Source: Ascarosepion bandense
Lineage: Eukaryota > Mollusca > Cephalopoda > Sepiida > Sepiidae
NCBI GenBank assembly: GCA_037127315.1
Contig: JBBBDQ010001184.1
Location: 1,408,001 to 1,472,000 of the forward strand
Reading direction: 5' to 3'
Length of the DNA stretch: 64,000 nucleotides
In this document: positions 11,781 through 22,205 of the stretch, piece by piece
How the letters are laid out: each line of letters opens with the position of its first letter
Position numbering within the stretch: the first letter of the stretch is position 1
The notes under the pieces: generated by a model
What the model was told of the DNA's origin: nothing
The model's database searches: none
What the model saw: the letters and a program-made list of their open reading frames with translations, nothing else
Program-made: the position numbers and the translations under genes

Positions 11781-13764
11781 ATACAATTTTCTATGTCAAA
11801 TGGTCACTAAATTTTAAAATGTCATTGACGTAGAGTACGGGTTTGCAAACTCGTATGGTTGACCATTAGGATTGTGTAGTAAGTGTAATTTTCACTGGGT
11901 ACCCGATACATATGTTATTGTGTTAAAAGTAAGTTTATTTTTATAAATAAGAAGGGCGCTTATATATTGCTTATGAATTAGTAAAGCTTCGTGTAATTGC
12001 TCTTAACAGATGGTTACTAAGTGCTATAGTAGCTGTAGAGTAGGTTAATGGTTCGCGAGCTTGTCTGGTTGACCATTATTGCATTAATAGTAAGTTAAAT
12101 CCTGTTGCCTGATTAATTAGTTTCGTTCTAAAAATAAATTAATAACAATTTCTTAGACTCTTTGTAGCGGAAACCAAATGCAGCCTGAGCTGTCTACAAA
12201 TACTGATTGATAGAGGTCAAAGAGACGACGTCTAGTGTGTTATCTTTGTAAAAAGAAAAAAGACAGTGCGAACCCCAGCTGGTCTGGGTATGAAGAAATA
12301 GGATATCCACCTGCTCTCATACGAAATCGTCGGAACGATGAATTGAGTGGTGTTACTTATGCAAATGAATAGTTTTACTAGACAACCACTAATGTTTAAC
12401 AATAAAAGCAGGCACATTTTCTAAGAAGCAGCTGAGCCGTAGCGGCACCAGACATTTAGTCCGTTCGTTCATTCGTGCGTTCCTTCCGTCTTTCCATCTC
12501 ATCTTGCTTCATTTCTTCCGGTTTTCAGTGTATTATCTACGTTCAGTTCAGCGCTTTCACGCAGTCTTCCGGTGTGGAAATCCTGTTCGTGCCCAGCTTG
12601 TTTTAATCCTATATTTGGCTTTTTGGGAATTTCTTTCTGGTTATGCTAATGTTCCATCCTTCCCGAGCTGTGAGACGTCGATTCACTTTAGATACCCAAA
12701 CAATGAAATGGAAACCATCACCTTTAATAAAATATAATTTAGGCATGAGGGATAATCTAATATAAGATTTCTGTTTTTAGTATTTAAAAACCTTTTAATT
12801 TGCAAATCGTGGAACATCTTTTGAGGAGGTAATACAACGTAAGATACGCAGGTGATTAGCTATAGATAACAGACTGGAAGAAAACTTAGACAATGTAGTA
12901 AAGAATTTTGTTGGTTTTGTCTAGCTTCATATCAACCCATATGGATTATTTAATGCTGACATCTAAATATTTTGTACGTAATTTTATGCTTCCAAGTACA
13001 GATATTTTGAACATCATTTTATCTTTTCAGTGTGATAGTATATTTTTAGATATATAGTTTGTAAATCATAAAATCCATAAATATAATTTTACAATAGAAA
13101 TATATTTTTATGTTTTTTCGTGGTGAATTAGTTGTTAATTTGCTATAGAAATTTACTATTTGGAATTTTGTTCTAAATGTGCAAGGTATAAATTAGTGAC
13201 GCAGAATCAAAAAAGCGCAAGCATTTATCTATCTGTGTAGTGTGATAACAAAATAGACAACATAAAAATACGGGTGCATTGGAATATTAAAAAAAATGCC
13301 CTAAAAAGAAGCAAAAGTTTAAAAAATCGTTAAGCAAAAGAGAGCTAAACTAGTTTTATATCTATTGTAATATATAATACATTGATACTGGAGTATCACG
13401 ATTAAGAGACTCGATGTAACATAGATGTGGTTCTACGAAGGAGAACTGGAAAGTTATTTGGCTGAACATGAAAGAGCGGTGCTATAGATGTAAAATCTTG
13501 CATGCATTTATTTCATCTCTGATTTTTAAAAACTGCATTGTTAATTTTCAGTTGCACCCATATCTGGTTGTTCAAAGCAAAATTTTAATTGTAACTAGTA
13601 AATAGTTCTCTTGAAAATGAACAAAATTTTGTATCGTCGTGTTAGAGTGTAACTAGAAAAAAGAGTTTAGTCTAAGAGGAAATTCATGCTCATATGTTTA
13701 CTACTTTAGAGGATAACGTTCTGCAACTGCCATCGCTGAGAAAAAACATTGTTTGTGTTAATCA
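11781..13764. other. No recognisable gene; one dispersed repeat pair
   Basis: Two related segments at about 11831-11886 and 12034-12095 share GTAGAGTA-GG and TGGTTGACCATTA followed by TAGTAAGT. The rest is AT-rich with no TE motif. The frames at 12232-12417 (minus) and 12504-12737 (plus) have no recognisable protein features. Confidence 0.5.
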
Positions 13765-14545
13765 CAAGATGATAAAGGACAAGCGATTTGACTAGAAATC
13801 AAATAACCAATAATATAATCATGTCGCGTGAGAGAGCTAAAAATAATTTGCACAATGAACTTGGCATGACGAAGGTTTCTGAACGTTGGGTGCCACGTGT
13901 TATGATCAAAAGCGCATCACAATTATAACAACACGGAAAAATCTGACATTTGAAACTGATTCAACTGGTTTTTTTGGGAAGTTTACTAAACAAAGAGCTT
14001 AGTGCTGGGTTCATTAAAGTACAGGCAGAAAAATCTATGCAGTGGAATCATCCCTCTTCACCTACCCGAAAGATGGTCAGTGTCATTTCCTTTTCAAAGA
14101 TGTTGATGACTTCAATTTTTGAAGATGTAAAAGAAATTTTGTTTATTGATTATCTTCAAAAGGTTAACGCAATCAATTGAGAATATGATAACTTGCTGGG
14201 ACTATTACAAAATGCTATCATGATCGGAAAAACTGACGAAGTGCGTCTTGTTTCATCAAAACAATACTCCAACACACAAAACCTTGGTTTCAATAGCTGT
14301 ATTGAGTGACTGTGGCTTTGAACTGTTTGATCACCCTCCCTATTCTCCTGATTTTGTTCCATCTGACTATCATTTGTTCCCCAACAGGAAAAAAAAAACA
14401 CTTGGTTGGAAACCAGTAGCACAATGATGATAAGGTCATTCCTGCCCTTGATGATTTTTCCGACCAACAGGATGAAAGTTTTTTTTATTGATGGGATGCA
14501 ATACTGATGGAAGAATTATTATTAGACTGCAAAAAAATAAACCTC
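13765..14545 (+). mobile_element. mariner transposase relic covering much of the protein
   Basis: The order follows mariner transposases: a decayed helix-turn-helix (KDKRFD), NELGMTKVSERWVPR at about 13855, then frame 13950-14180 with AEKSMQWNHPSSPTRK and the LFIDYLQK block, then LFHQNNTPTHK (family HQDNAPAHK), then FELFDHPPYSPDFVPSDYHL at about 14310-14370. The second catalytic aspartate is replaced by asparagine, while the D of PSDYHLF survives. There are at least two frameshifts. The minus-strand frame 14156-14467 is its antisense shadow. Confidence 0.85.
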
Positions 14546-16189
14546 ATTTGATCAAATTCCATGAGAATATTTTGATCATTCTTTTCAATTAATCTTCATA
14601 GAGAATCATTATATGAATACCATGGACTGAATATGTGACCAGTAAGAATGATTTAAGAGAAATGAAACTCAAGGAACACCTATACTTAAAATCAGAAAGA
14701 AACAGGAAGTTTTTTTTTCGAATACTTAATAAGTACTTCGAGAACTGAACAGACAATGGTCATACTGCAAGAATACAGAAACACGTTATTTCCTAACGAA
14801 TTTGGATCAATAAATTTCAGAATGAGAATAAAGAGGCGATAGATGCAAGAAATAAGTATTTGCAGAGAATGAAAACTGCCCAGGTAGACAAGGACATGGT
14901 ATATAAAAGAAGGAAATTTAACACTAAAAATATTTTAAATATAGAGAAAATCTAGTCGGTTTATGTTTTGAACTTATATATTTATAGCTAAATACAAACG
15001 GCCACTAATTGTTTTAAGCCTATTAAATACAGTTCACAATATATTATAAAAACTAATAATAGGCCTTATATAGCTTAAATATTTTATCTAATAATGACAA
15101 AATGTTATATTCGAATTTCCGACAGTACTTAGGACGCCAGACACTGCATCTGCCGTGATACTTTGGCAAAAACAACATGGATGTGAATACTTGTTCAAAC
15201 TATTCTTGGAATAATGACAATATTCGATCCTAAAATTTTGGCAAGCTTCTAAGAACATTATTTTAAATGTTGTATATGAAAACAACAAGAATGAAGATAT
15301 TTGTCTGAGTAATAGTTGAAATAATATCAAAAGTGCGCACGTTATTTTAACTTAATTAATAAGTGAGTACTACATGCCAACTGAAACGCTGTGTTCAAAC
15401 AATGGAAATGAGAGTGTTTGACCAAACAAGACACGGAATAAGGTAATGGATCTTCATAGAACATTGAATGTTTGACTTGTTGGGAAACGCATTGGTAAAA
15501 TCTGGCAAAATCAACTAACATAACGATACTCGTTTGAATAATTTGTGAAGTCATAATATATTATATGAGACATTTTAATAAGATACTGTAATATATATTA
15601 CTCAAAAGGCATACTTTTTCCTGCTTTTCCTTCTTTCATTGCACCATGTACAAATCTCTTGAAAAGCCTATCTTCTTCGCCACAAAAGCTATTTTTACTG
15701 CACCCTGTCACGTCGCTTTTCATTCTTTTTGCATGTTACGTATCGATTTCCATTGAATATATGTTTCTTGTTCTTTATTGTCTCATTCAATCGGATTATT
15801 AAAAAAATAAGAAAGTTTCAGTTGCCAACTAAAGGAAATAGAAAAAAATTGTTGAATTTAATAATCGGATTTCTTTTCTTATTTGTTTTGTAAATGTGTT
15901 AAAATACAATCAATAACTTTATGAGGCCCATATGTAACAGTAATGGTAATATTAGCTGTTTCCTCATGAGGAAACATTTGACATTGATTGACCGAGCAGT
16001 TTATATACTACTGTCGGTTTGAATTTTATAAAATCTTTCTCTTAAAACAATTTTTCAGGAAAATATGTTTTTCAAGTTTAGCCGCTCCTTCAAATATTGC
16101 TGTATTATACTTTCAAAGCTTTTATTTAGAGTATTGGGGAATAACAACATCGTGATTATATAATTATTTTCGTTTTGTCTTACATGTGA
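14546..16189. other. No recognisable gene or TE
   Basis: AT-rich, about 1.6 kb. Minus-strand frames at 15088-15330 and 15342-15554 lack known motifs. A weak inverted repeat around 15790-15880 shares ATAATCGGATT-type arms. Confidence 0.45.
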
Positions 16190-16300
16190 TCGTCTATTAG
16201 TCGGTTAAAGCGTTGGTTAGTGAATTTGGTAACAGCGAGTTCAATCCCTGGGCCGTGTAATACAGGCACATATTCGATTAAATTAGCAAAATACAAAAAA
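16190..16300 (+). mobile_element. tRNA-derived SINE head (SINE-B)
   Basis: TAGTCGGTTAAAGCGTTGG resembles a tRNA A-box region, and GCGAGTTCAATCCCTGG a B box (GTTCAATCC), about 35 bases apart as in tRNA-derived SINEs. It differs from SINE-A in the segment between the boxes. No 3' CCA-type gene end or convincing cloverleaf was found, so a functional tRNA gene is unlikely. Confidence 0.5.
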
Positions 16301-16889
16301 TAATGATATAAGACGTGATAATACGAGAGGTTATAGAGGTTACCTTCCTAGCCTTTTATTTGTACTAATGTGAAGTACCAACACCAAGATTCTATTATCA
16401 TTTTTTCTTCGATATTATATGTAATATCTTGTTGCTGTTCAGCAACGTTATATCAGTTTTGTTTTCCACTCTCAGTAACTTCTTGTGTCTTACTGGTGGT
16501 TTTATTGTGAAATGATATTACATTCTCCTCCTACTAAGTATGCACGGATAGTAGAGTAGACTAGCCTCTTTAGTAAATCGACAACTCTACATGAAAACAA
16601 AACTTAGGAAGGTAGCGAAAAATTGGTGAAGGCAGCGGAATAGTCACTCAACGCTCTCAAGAAGACATAGTAATATTAAAACAAAAGGAAGCTGTAGAGA
16701 GCCATACCTGACTACGTCCTGAATGGATATGACATTTAAGAAAAAGCGGCAATTATTCATCTCGCCAAACAAATAATTCTTTTTTTTTCTTTCCTTTACC
16801 AGCGTTAACCCAATAAAAACTTCAAGAGCCACTGAAGATAAAGAATTTTTTAATGAGGTGTGTAATACGAATGTAATATTAGGAAATGT
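16301..16889. other. No recognisable gene or repeat
   Basis: AT-rich. The minus-strand frame 16644-16832 has no recognised features. Confidence 0.5.
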
Positions 16890-17200
16890 AGATTATGTTG
16901 ATTTAGAATATAGGTAGCTAGTGATCCTTGACCTAAAGAGGATACCATAGCATTCGGGAAAGCATCCCTATGGGACTCTATTCCACAAAACAGTGCTTTT
17001 TAGCAAAAAGAAAATCTCTGAGTGAAACCTTCTTACAATTGGAATACGGGGAAAAAGTGATCTTGATTCGATTCTGTGGATACACCATAGTGGGTCTTGG
17101 CTAAAAAGGACTGAATTGGTAGCAGTAAAGTAGCTTTCCCAACCATGGAAATAGGCATAGATTTTGCCTTTGTGGGAAATGGATGACAGAATAAAAAATA
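16890..17200 (-). mobile_element. C-terminal ORF2 relic of a LINE related to LINE-A
   Basis: Minus-strand frames read IVRRFHSEIFFLLKSTVLWN, then NRVP and GCFPECYGI. These correspond to the end of CR1/Jockey-like ORF2 proteins, where R-F--SF-PRT--LWNSLP--VFP--Y is typical. No upstream RT is attached. Confidence 0.5.
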
Positions 17201-17560
17201 TGTGATTATCTACGCGTCAACAAATTTAGAATAATCAAGGCTTGGATGTGAGGAGTGGGTGGCTTCAACCCTGATAAAAGGGAGAGGAGGTTAATTTCGA
17301 AAGATAAATGAGAAAAAACTCATGTGTGCATAATGGAATAATAGAAAGTGTGCATTTCACTGTAGAAATCTCGGCTACCATTAAATTATTTATTTTGTCG
17401 AAGATCCCTTTTTGTCATTTTCAATAATATATTTCTACTGTCACGTTTTCTGAGCTTTGTTTTTGTTATCCTTTTTAAAATATTCATCTCTAAGCAAGGC
17501 AATAAACAACTAAGTTGCAAGGAAAACAATACAAGAACGGGAATTGAGAGGAGAATGTAA

Positions 17561-17905
17561 CGATTGACATTGCATTTGAATATTTGAAGATCAAAATTGA
17601 CAGGAAAAGCCAGAAGCTAGAAGAAAGTTACACAAACGACGAAAGTGTTATCGTAGAATTTAGGGTTACATCTCGCTATTTCAACTGCATGACGGTAAAA
17701 CCTAGCCGCCAATCTTATGGTACGCTTAAATTGCTCGTCGAGGTAACCGAGAGTTCATCAGAATATTTACCATGAAAATATTTAAAGACAACACAGAGGA
17801 ATCTAAGGTACTGGAAAAGTGACTGGAGCCAAGATGCCGGATTAGCTCCAGTAACATTGCAGATTCTTCTTTGTATTCTATCAAGAATCTCTGAATACAT
17901 CCACC
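17561..17905 (-). mobile_element. LINE-A-like ORF2 fragment (post-RT region)
   Basis: The minus-strand frame 17900-17715 reads RIQRRICNVTG, then FKYFHGKYSDELS, matching the block LQRRVCNVIGTDLATRLQPL..YKYFHGFCSDEL in the well-preserved copies. Further decay continues to about 17560. It abuts the opposite-strand LINE tail starting at 17901. Confidence 0.65.
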
Positions 17906-18491
17906 CACATCTATTTAACAGGTGAAGAGGCTCATCCCTTGTTTCCTGCTTAGGATGCGGTTTCCGGTTTTCTCTTTTTTAATCTTCTCACTTTTTATTT
18001 TTTCATTTGAAGTAGATAGACTAAACTATCGCCAGGTTCACACTCCACCCACATCTATTGAAAAGGTGAAGAGGCTCATCCCTTGTTCCCTGTTCAGGAT
18101 GCGGTTTCCGGTTTTCTCGTTTCTAATCTTCTCACTTTTTTAAATTTTTTTTTTCAATTGGAGTAGATAGACTAAACTATCGCCCGGTTCACACTCCACC
18201 CACATCTATTGAACGGCTGAAGAGGCTCATCCCTTGTTTCTTGTTTAGGATGCGGTTTCCGGTTTTCTCTTTTCTAATCTTCTCACTTTTTTCAATTGGA
18301 GTAGATAAACTAAACTATCGCCCGGTTCACACTCCACCCACGTCTACTGAATAGGTAAAGAGGCTCATCCCCTGTTCCCTGTTTACGATATGGCTTCCGG
18401 TTCTCTCTTTTCCAATCTCTTCACTCTTATGTAGGCCCCTGCACATCAGTGGTGTTACCGCCTTGTTCGGGGTGATTTGATAAAAAAAAAA
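17901..18491 (+). mobile_element. LINE-A variant 3' UTR composed of about 3.7 tandem units, with terminal tail
   Basis: The unit begins CCACCCACATCTATT and ends CGCCCGGTTCACACT. Starts at 17901, 18045, 18196 and 18334 give periods of 144, 151 and 138 bp. The last unit runs into the LINE-A terminus (CCCCTGCACATCAGTGG, then CCGCCTTGTTCGGGGTG) and a poly(A) at 18482-18491. The same unit is present twice at 56.3-56.7 kb on the minus strand next to the same terminus, so the repeats belong to the element. Overlapping plus-strand frames such as 17922-18143 simply reflect the repetition. Confidence 0.8.
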
Positions 18492-18494
18492 ACA

Positions 18495-18745
18495 GGAAAC
18501 AAAAAGTCATATGTGACAGCGATATTCACAACATGGACGAATGATAGAATTATATAATTTCTTTTTAAATCTTAAATTGAACACAATGCTATCTAAAAAT
18601 TTAAGGGAATTAATATCGCTTGTACATGCAGTATATATAGATTTTGTCGCTGCGTCTTGTGAGCAGAGTACTTTATTTGTCAATGTCCAAACAGCAGATA
18701 AAGAAATATCGCGAAGGAAAAATATATTCATGGATAAATTTACAG
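18495..18745 (-). mobile_element. LINE ORF2 fragment
   Basis: The minus-strand frame 18731-18507 ends LYNSIIRPCCEYRCHIW, the counterpart of IYKSTIRPCMEYCCHLW in LINE-A. Preceding residues fit the LGLTLS--LKWN-YI---A--A-K block only loosely. Confidence 0.55.
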
Positions 18746-18751
18746 AAACTT

Positions 18752-18905
18752 CGAGCCTGGTTAGTACCTAGATAGATGATCGCCTGGGAATACCAATTGT
18801 TGTAATCTGGGATGTGTTGTTGCTTTACAGAATAACGTCTCGGTATTTTAAATCATACAACCTGGTTCTAATTCAAGTCAGGTTCGTTATATTCACTTAC
18901 ACTCA
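18752..18905 (+). mobile_element. 5S-tRNA composite SINE head (SINE-A, truncated)
   Basis: GCCTGGTTAGTACCTAGATA, followed by GATCGCCTGGGAATACC, is the 3' half of 5S rRNA with its box C (18752-18808). Immediately after comes GGGATGTGTTGTTGC, the tRNA-like start, then a B-box-like GGTTCTAATTCAAGTC and TTCGTTATATTCACTTAC, matching the SINE-A body. Having 5S followed by tRNA-like sequence, as at 61.5-61.76 kb, indicates one composite family. Confidence 0.65.
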
Positions 18906-19819
18906 GTTTTCCTTGGCTAAAGTTATCAAATTATTATTATCTGCCAAAAATTCTGAAAAAAATTTCCTGACTTTGCATAACCTGAAATAGTCTGATAAGC
19001 CGTCAAAAATTAATATTTCCGCCTATTTTACTGGCTTTCATTTCAAGGATAGACATTCTACGTAGACATTCGTAGTATTCGACGTCTTATAATAATAATC
19101 TTTGTTCAAGGCCTTCGATATTTAAGAAACGCCTTCTGCTGGAAAATTAGACCTCACATCAGAAAATTCGAAATAGAAAGATTCAGTTTTTTATGATGGA
19201 TGGCGCAAAACATCAGTTCATTCAAGATCAAATTTTTAGGGAGTCATCCAAAAATATCACGCAATATTATGTTGCTGTTGATCTCTTCCTGTACTGATCA
19301 AAATATGTTATTTTATCTCTTCAAAGAAGCATATATTTGTATCTGCATTTTTAGAAAAAAGTACGCATTTCTGGTTCGACGAGTTGGCACTGTTTCAAAA
19401 GTGGATGACCAGTTCAAAATGCCACTATTCATAAAAAAAACTTTTTCTCCTCTTTTGCATTTATCACGGGTTCAAAGATTCAGCTCTTTCCCCGAATCTC
19501 TGGATTTTATACGTAAATACCCTACCTATCTCGTTATATTTGAAAAATATATATGAAGGATTCTCTCAATGTTGCTTATATTTCTGTGGGAAATTATGTA
19601 AATTTATTTGAGAACTAGCTCATGGCTTTTACAGTTTATGTAATACTCTACATATGGTATCTATGGAGGGTCTAGCATTTCCAGTTGAGTGACATTCTCT
19701 CCCTTGTATTCTCAAAACCATTTAGATTATTTAAAACTCAACCTGAATGGCACTCATGTTGCTCACAGAAATCGGGAAGTTACTATTTAAATAAATCCTA
19801 GAATTGGACGGCGATAAGT
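18891..19819. other. No recognisable gene
   Basis: AT-rich. The 118-codon plus-strand frame at 19200-19556 has no known domain or compositional sign of selection that I can see. I treat it as chance. Confidence 0.45.
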
Positions 19820-20375
19820 TACAGGTGGTGAACCATAATAGCATAATTTAGAAAATTTGATTAAACTGAAACAAACTTGTATATTTTTAGTAGTACTTCA
19901 ATTTTTGTTAAAACTGTTGCTTTTTTACAGATAATACTTAAATAATGTCATTAAAATCAACTCTCAGGACTATTTAAACATTTTAAGGGATAACTTCATT
20001 CTTTTGTTCAAGAATTGTTTTCGAAGGGAAATACTATCATTCCGGATGATACTTATAAAAGTGTAGCTGAATGGAGCGAGAAACATTTTTCTGAAGTAGA
20101 ATATCTTATCTGGCTACCACAGACCCCAGATTTACACCTCCTTGAACATTTATGATTCACTTTGGAAAAAGAAATGAGGATTAATGTCCTCTACCATCAT
20201 CATTGAATGAATTAGACACTGTTCTAGCTGAAGAATAAAGATTCCTTTGGAAATAGTTCAAACTCTTTACGAGTCAAGACCACGCAGAATTCAAGCTATA
20301 ATTTTTTCCAAACGTGGTCTTGAAATAAATTTGCTTGAAATTTCAAGGTGTTTCCGTATTTTGTCACTCCCTGTA
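19820..20375 (+). mobile_element. Tc1-like element, internally deleted, retaining the transposase C-terminus
   Basis: The right end is TTTTGTCACTCCCTGTA, a typical Tc1-family terminus. A diverged inverted form (TACAGGTGGTGAACCATAAT) starts at 19820, giving about 552 bp between TA dinucleotides. Inside, 20060-20300 in broken frames reads SVAEW, WLPQTPDLHLLEHL (family WP-QSPDLNPIEHLW) and ESRPRRIQAII (family SMPRRIQAVI). The left end match is weak, so the exact boundary is uncertain. Confidence 0.6.
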
Positions 20376-20589
20376 TTTGTTCGAAAATACTAATTTGCCA
20401 AAACCTCAATATCCATAACATCAGAAAAAAATGCATCTGTATAGTTCTGGTAACGGTACGATACATAAAATAATAAAGATTTTCTCATTTGTCTGAATTG
20501 TATTGGATTCGGAAGTTTTTATCTTCATCCGTGCCCAAAACGTAAATAACGACATCGTCTAACTTAGAATTGTAAAAGTACTTTGTCAT

Positions 20590-21150
20590 TAAAAAAAAAT
20601 CTGTTAAAATTCTTGTAAATATTGCCAAGCAAGAGTTACAAAAAGGCAACATTTTATTAAGATCTACAAAGAAAAGGAATTTAAGGAGAGGCATAAAAGA
20701 ATAGAAACGAGTACTCAATATATGGGATTTAATGCTGTAAAGAATACTAGACTGTTATGTGATATCTGACCTCCTATATGTAAGCGAATGTTGGACGATC
20801 TCTTCGAAGATGAAGGAAAGAGTCGAAGCAATAGAAGGAAGCTGAAGCTACCATAAATTGGACATGTAAGCAACAACAAGATTTTGGAGATTAAATTTAA
20901 CATCAGGAAGAGACATCTGATGTTTCTGAGACATGTAATGAGGGAGGATAACTAGAAGAATCTAATACTCACAGAACAGATAGAGAAAAAAAGAGACAGG
21001 TTAAAAAAACGCGAGGCATACTTTATAGAATAGAGCAAATAGATTGCGGATCAGGGTTTGGGAGATAGTTAAGGGCGATAAGATATAGGGGTAAGTGGAA
21101 TTCCATGATCGCCTACGTTCTGAAGGAACACAGCACATAAATAATAAGTT
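20590..21150 (+). mobile_element. RTE-type LINE relic, C-terminal part of the polyprotein
   Basis: Broken frames give LDCYVIS, then SECWTISSKMKERVEAIEG (20785-20840), RKRHLMFLRHVMRE and AYVLKEH-T-like residues at the end (TTCCATGATCGCCTACGTTCTGAAGG region). This is the order in the related copy at 58.2-59.6 kb. The long minus-strand frame 21001-21555 is an antisense shadow. Confidence 0.7.
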
Positions 21151-21179
21151 TTTACAGGGGAAGATAAAACCATAAAACC

Positions 21180-21515
21180 AAAGAAATGTTGATCTAAAGA
21201 AGGGCTCTGAGAATGTCATACACAGAACATGTAAATAATGAGAAGGTTTTAAGAAAAATGGAAGGAAAAAGGACTCTTCTACTAAGATTCCAAGATAAAT
21301 ATATAAAAAGAAAGAAGAGCTTAAAGAATTTAACACACACATGATCTGATGTACAGAGGGATATATATAATCTAATAAACTTGTGAAATACATAATAGGA
21401 ATAAGGGGGAATAGTAAAAAAAAACAAACAGATACAATTTTACGATCTACAAAGGAAAGAAAGTTATCGGAAGCCATTATCGCCCACGTTCTGAAGCGAC
21501 CTGTTACATAGAAGA
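21180..21515 (+). mobile_element. Second RTE-type 3' end directly following the first
   Basis: Reads RRALRMSYTEHVNNEKVLRK then KRTLLLRFQ (family RRMLRI-WTEHVSNEEVL and KRKLILNIRKRQ). It ends at LSEAIIAHVLKR, the terminal block found in other RTE copies. The middle has decayed. Two 3' ends in the same orientation within 0.9 kb suggest either two insertions or a duplication. Confidence 0.65.
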
Positions 21516-21779
21516 AGACCAAAGAACATTTTTCAAAAAATTGATTTTGACACATTCACTTTCTTGTTCGTATTAGTCATTCCACCACAAGTAAAGCAAT
21601 AAAGCTACTAACATTCTTGGGGTAACGGAGTTTGTGAAGAATATGAGAAAAGAAAATAAGAAATAAGTAGAGAGAATATTACAAAAGCAGGAATTCAGAA
21701 GACAGAAGATAACGACTGAAATTTAGTTGAATTCTTTGATAGTTGACTGGGCATTAAAATACCAGAAGGATGTTCCACA

Positions 21780-22205
21780 AGCAAAAATATGATAGAAGAA
21801 ATTATAAGAATAGAATTTACGTTTAAAAGAAGGAATTTTTAATCTAAGATGATGATACCTTTCATTCAATTTAAATAAGAAGGAATTTTTAATCTAAGAT
21901 GATGATACCTTTCATTCAATTTAAATTTTTGAAGTGCAAAGGGTAGACATGTGATAGAAGAAACTATAAGAATAGAACTTACGGTCAGAACTATAAATAT
22001 TCGATATATTGAATGTAAGATGATGATACAACCTTTTAATACGCTTAAATTCATAAAAGTTTAGTTCCAAAGAAGAAAGCTCATCAGAACAATTACTATG
22101 AAAATAGTTATAGACAAGACCCAAGGAAGCTACTTTACAGCAGTTAGAGTGTGACTGAAGCCAAAATGCTAGGTCAGGACCAGTAACATTGCATTTTAAC
22201 AAACA
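21780..22205 (-). mobile_element. LINE ORF2 C-terminal fragment with an internal tandem duplication
   Basis: The minus-strand frame 22202-21921 reads KCNVTGPDLAFWLQS, CCKVASLGLVYNYFHSNCSD, then ELSSLE, the post-RT block of CR1/Jockey-like elements. A 50-bp exact or near-exact tandem duplication lies at 21827-21876 and 21877-21926. A longer decayed duplication (GATAGAAGAAA-TATAAGAATAGAA at 21791 and 21953) follows. Confidence 0.65.

Noticed and set aside
14156..14467. 103-codon minus-strand frame
   Set aside because: It is antisense to the mariner catalytic region (HPPYSPDF, PSDYHLF) on the plus strand.
16190..16300. Functional tRNA gene
   Set aside because: Only A- and B-box-like segments are present. 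No full cloverleaf could be drawn and no T-run terminator follows at the expected place.
19200..19556. 118-codon frame as a host gene
   Set aside because: No recognisable motif, and no neighbouring exon or TE protein continues it.
21001..21555. 184-codon minus-strand frame, hydrophobic and phenylalanine-rich
   Set aside because: It is antisense to the RTE relic, whose protein blocks are readable on the plus strand. The composition results from A-rich plus-strand sequence.
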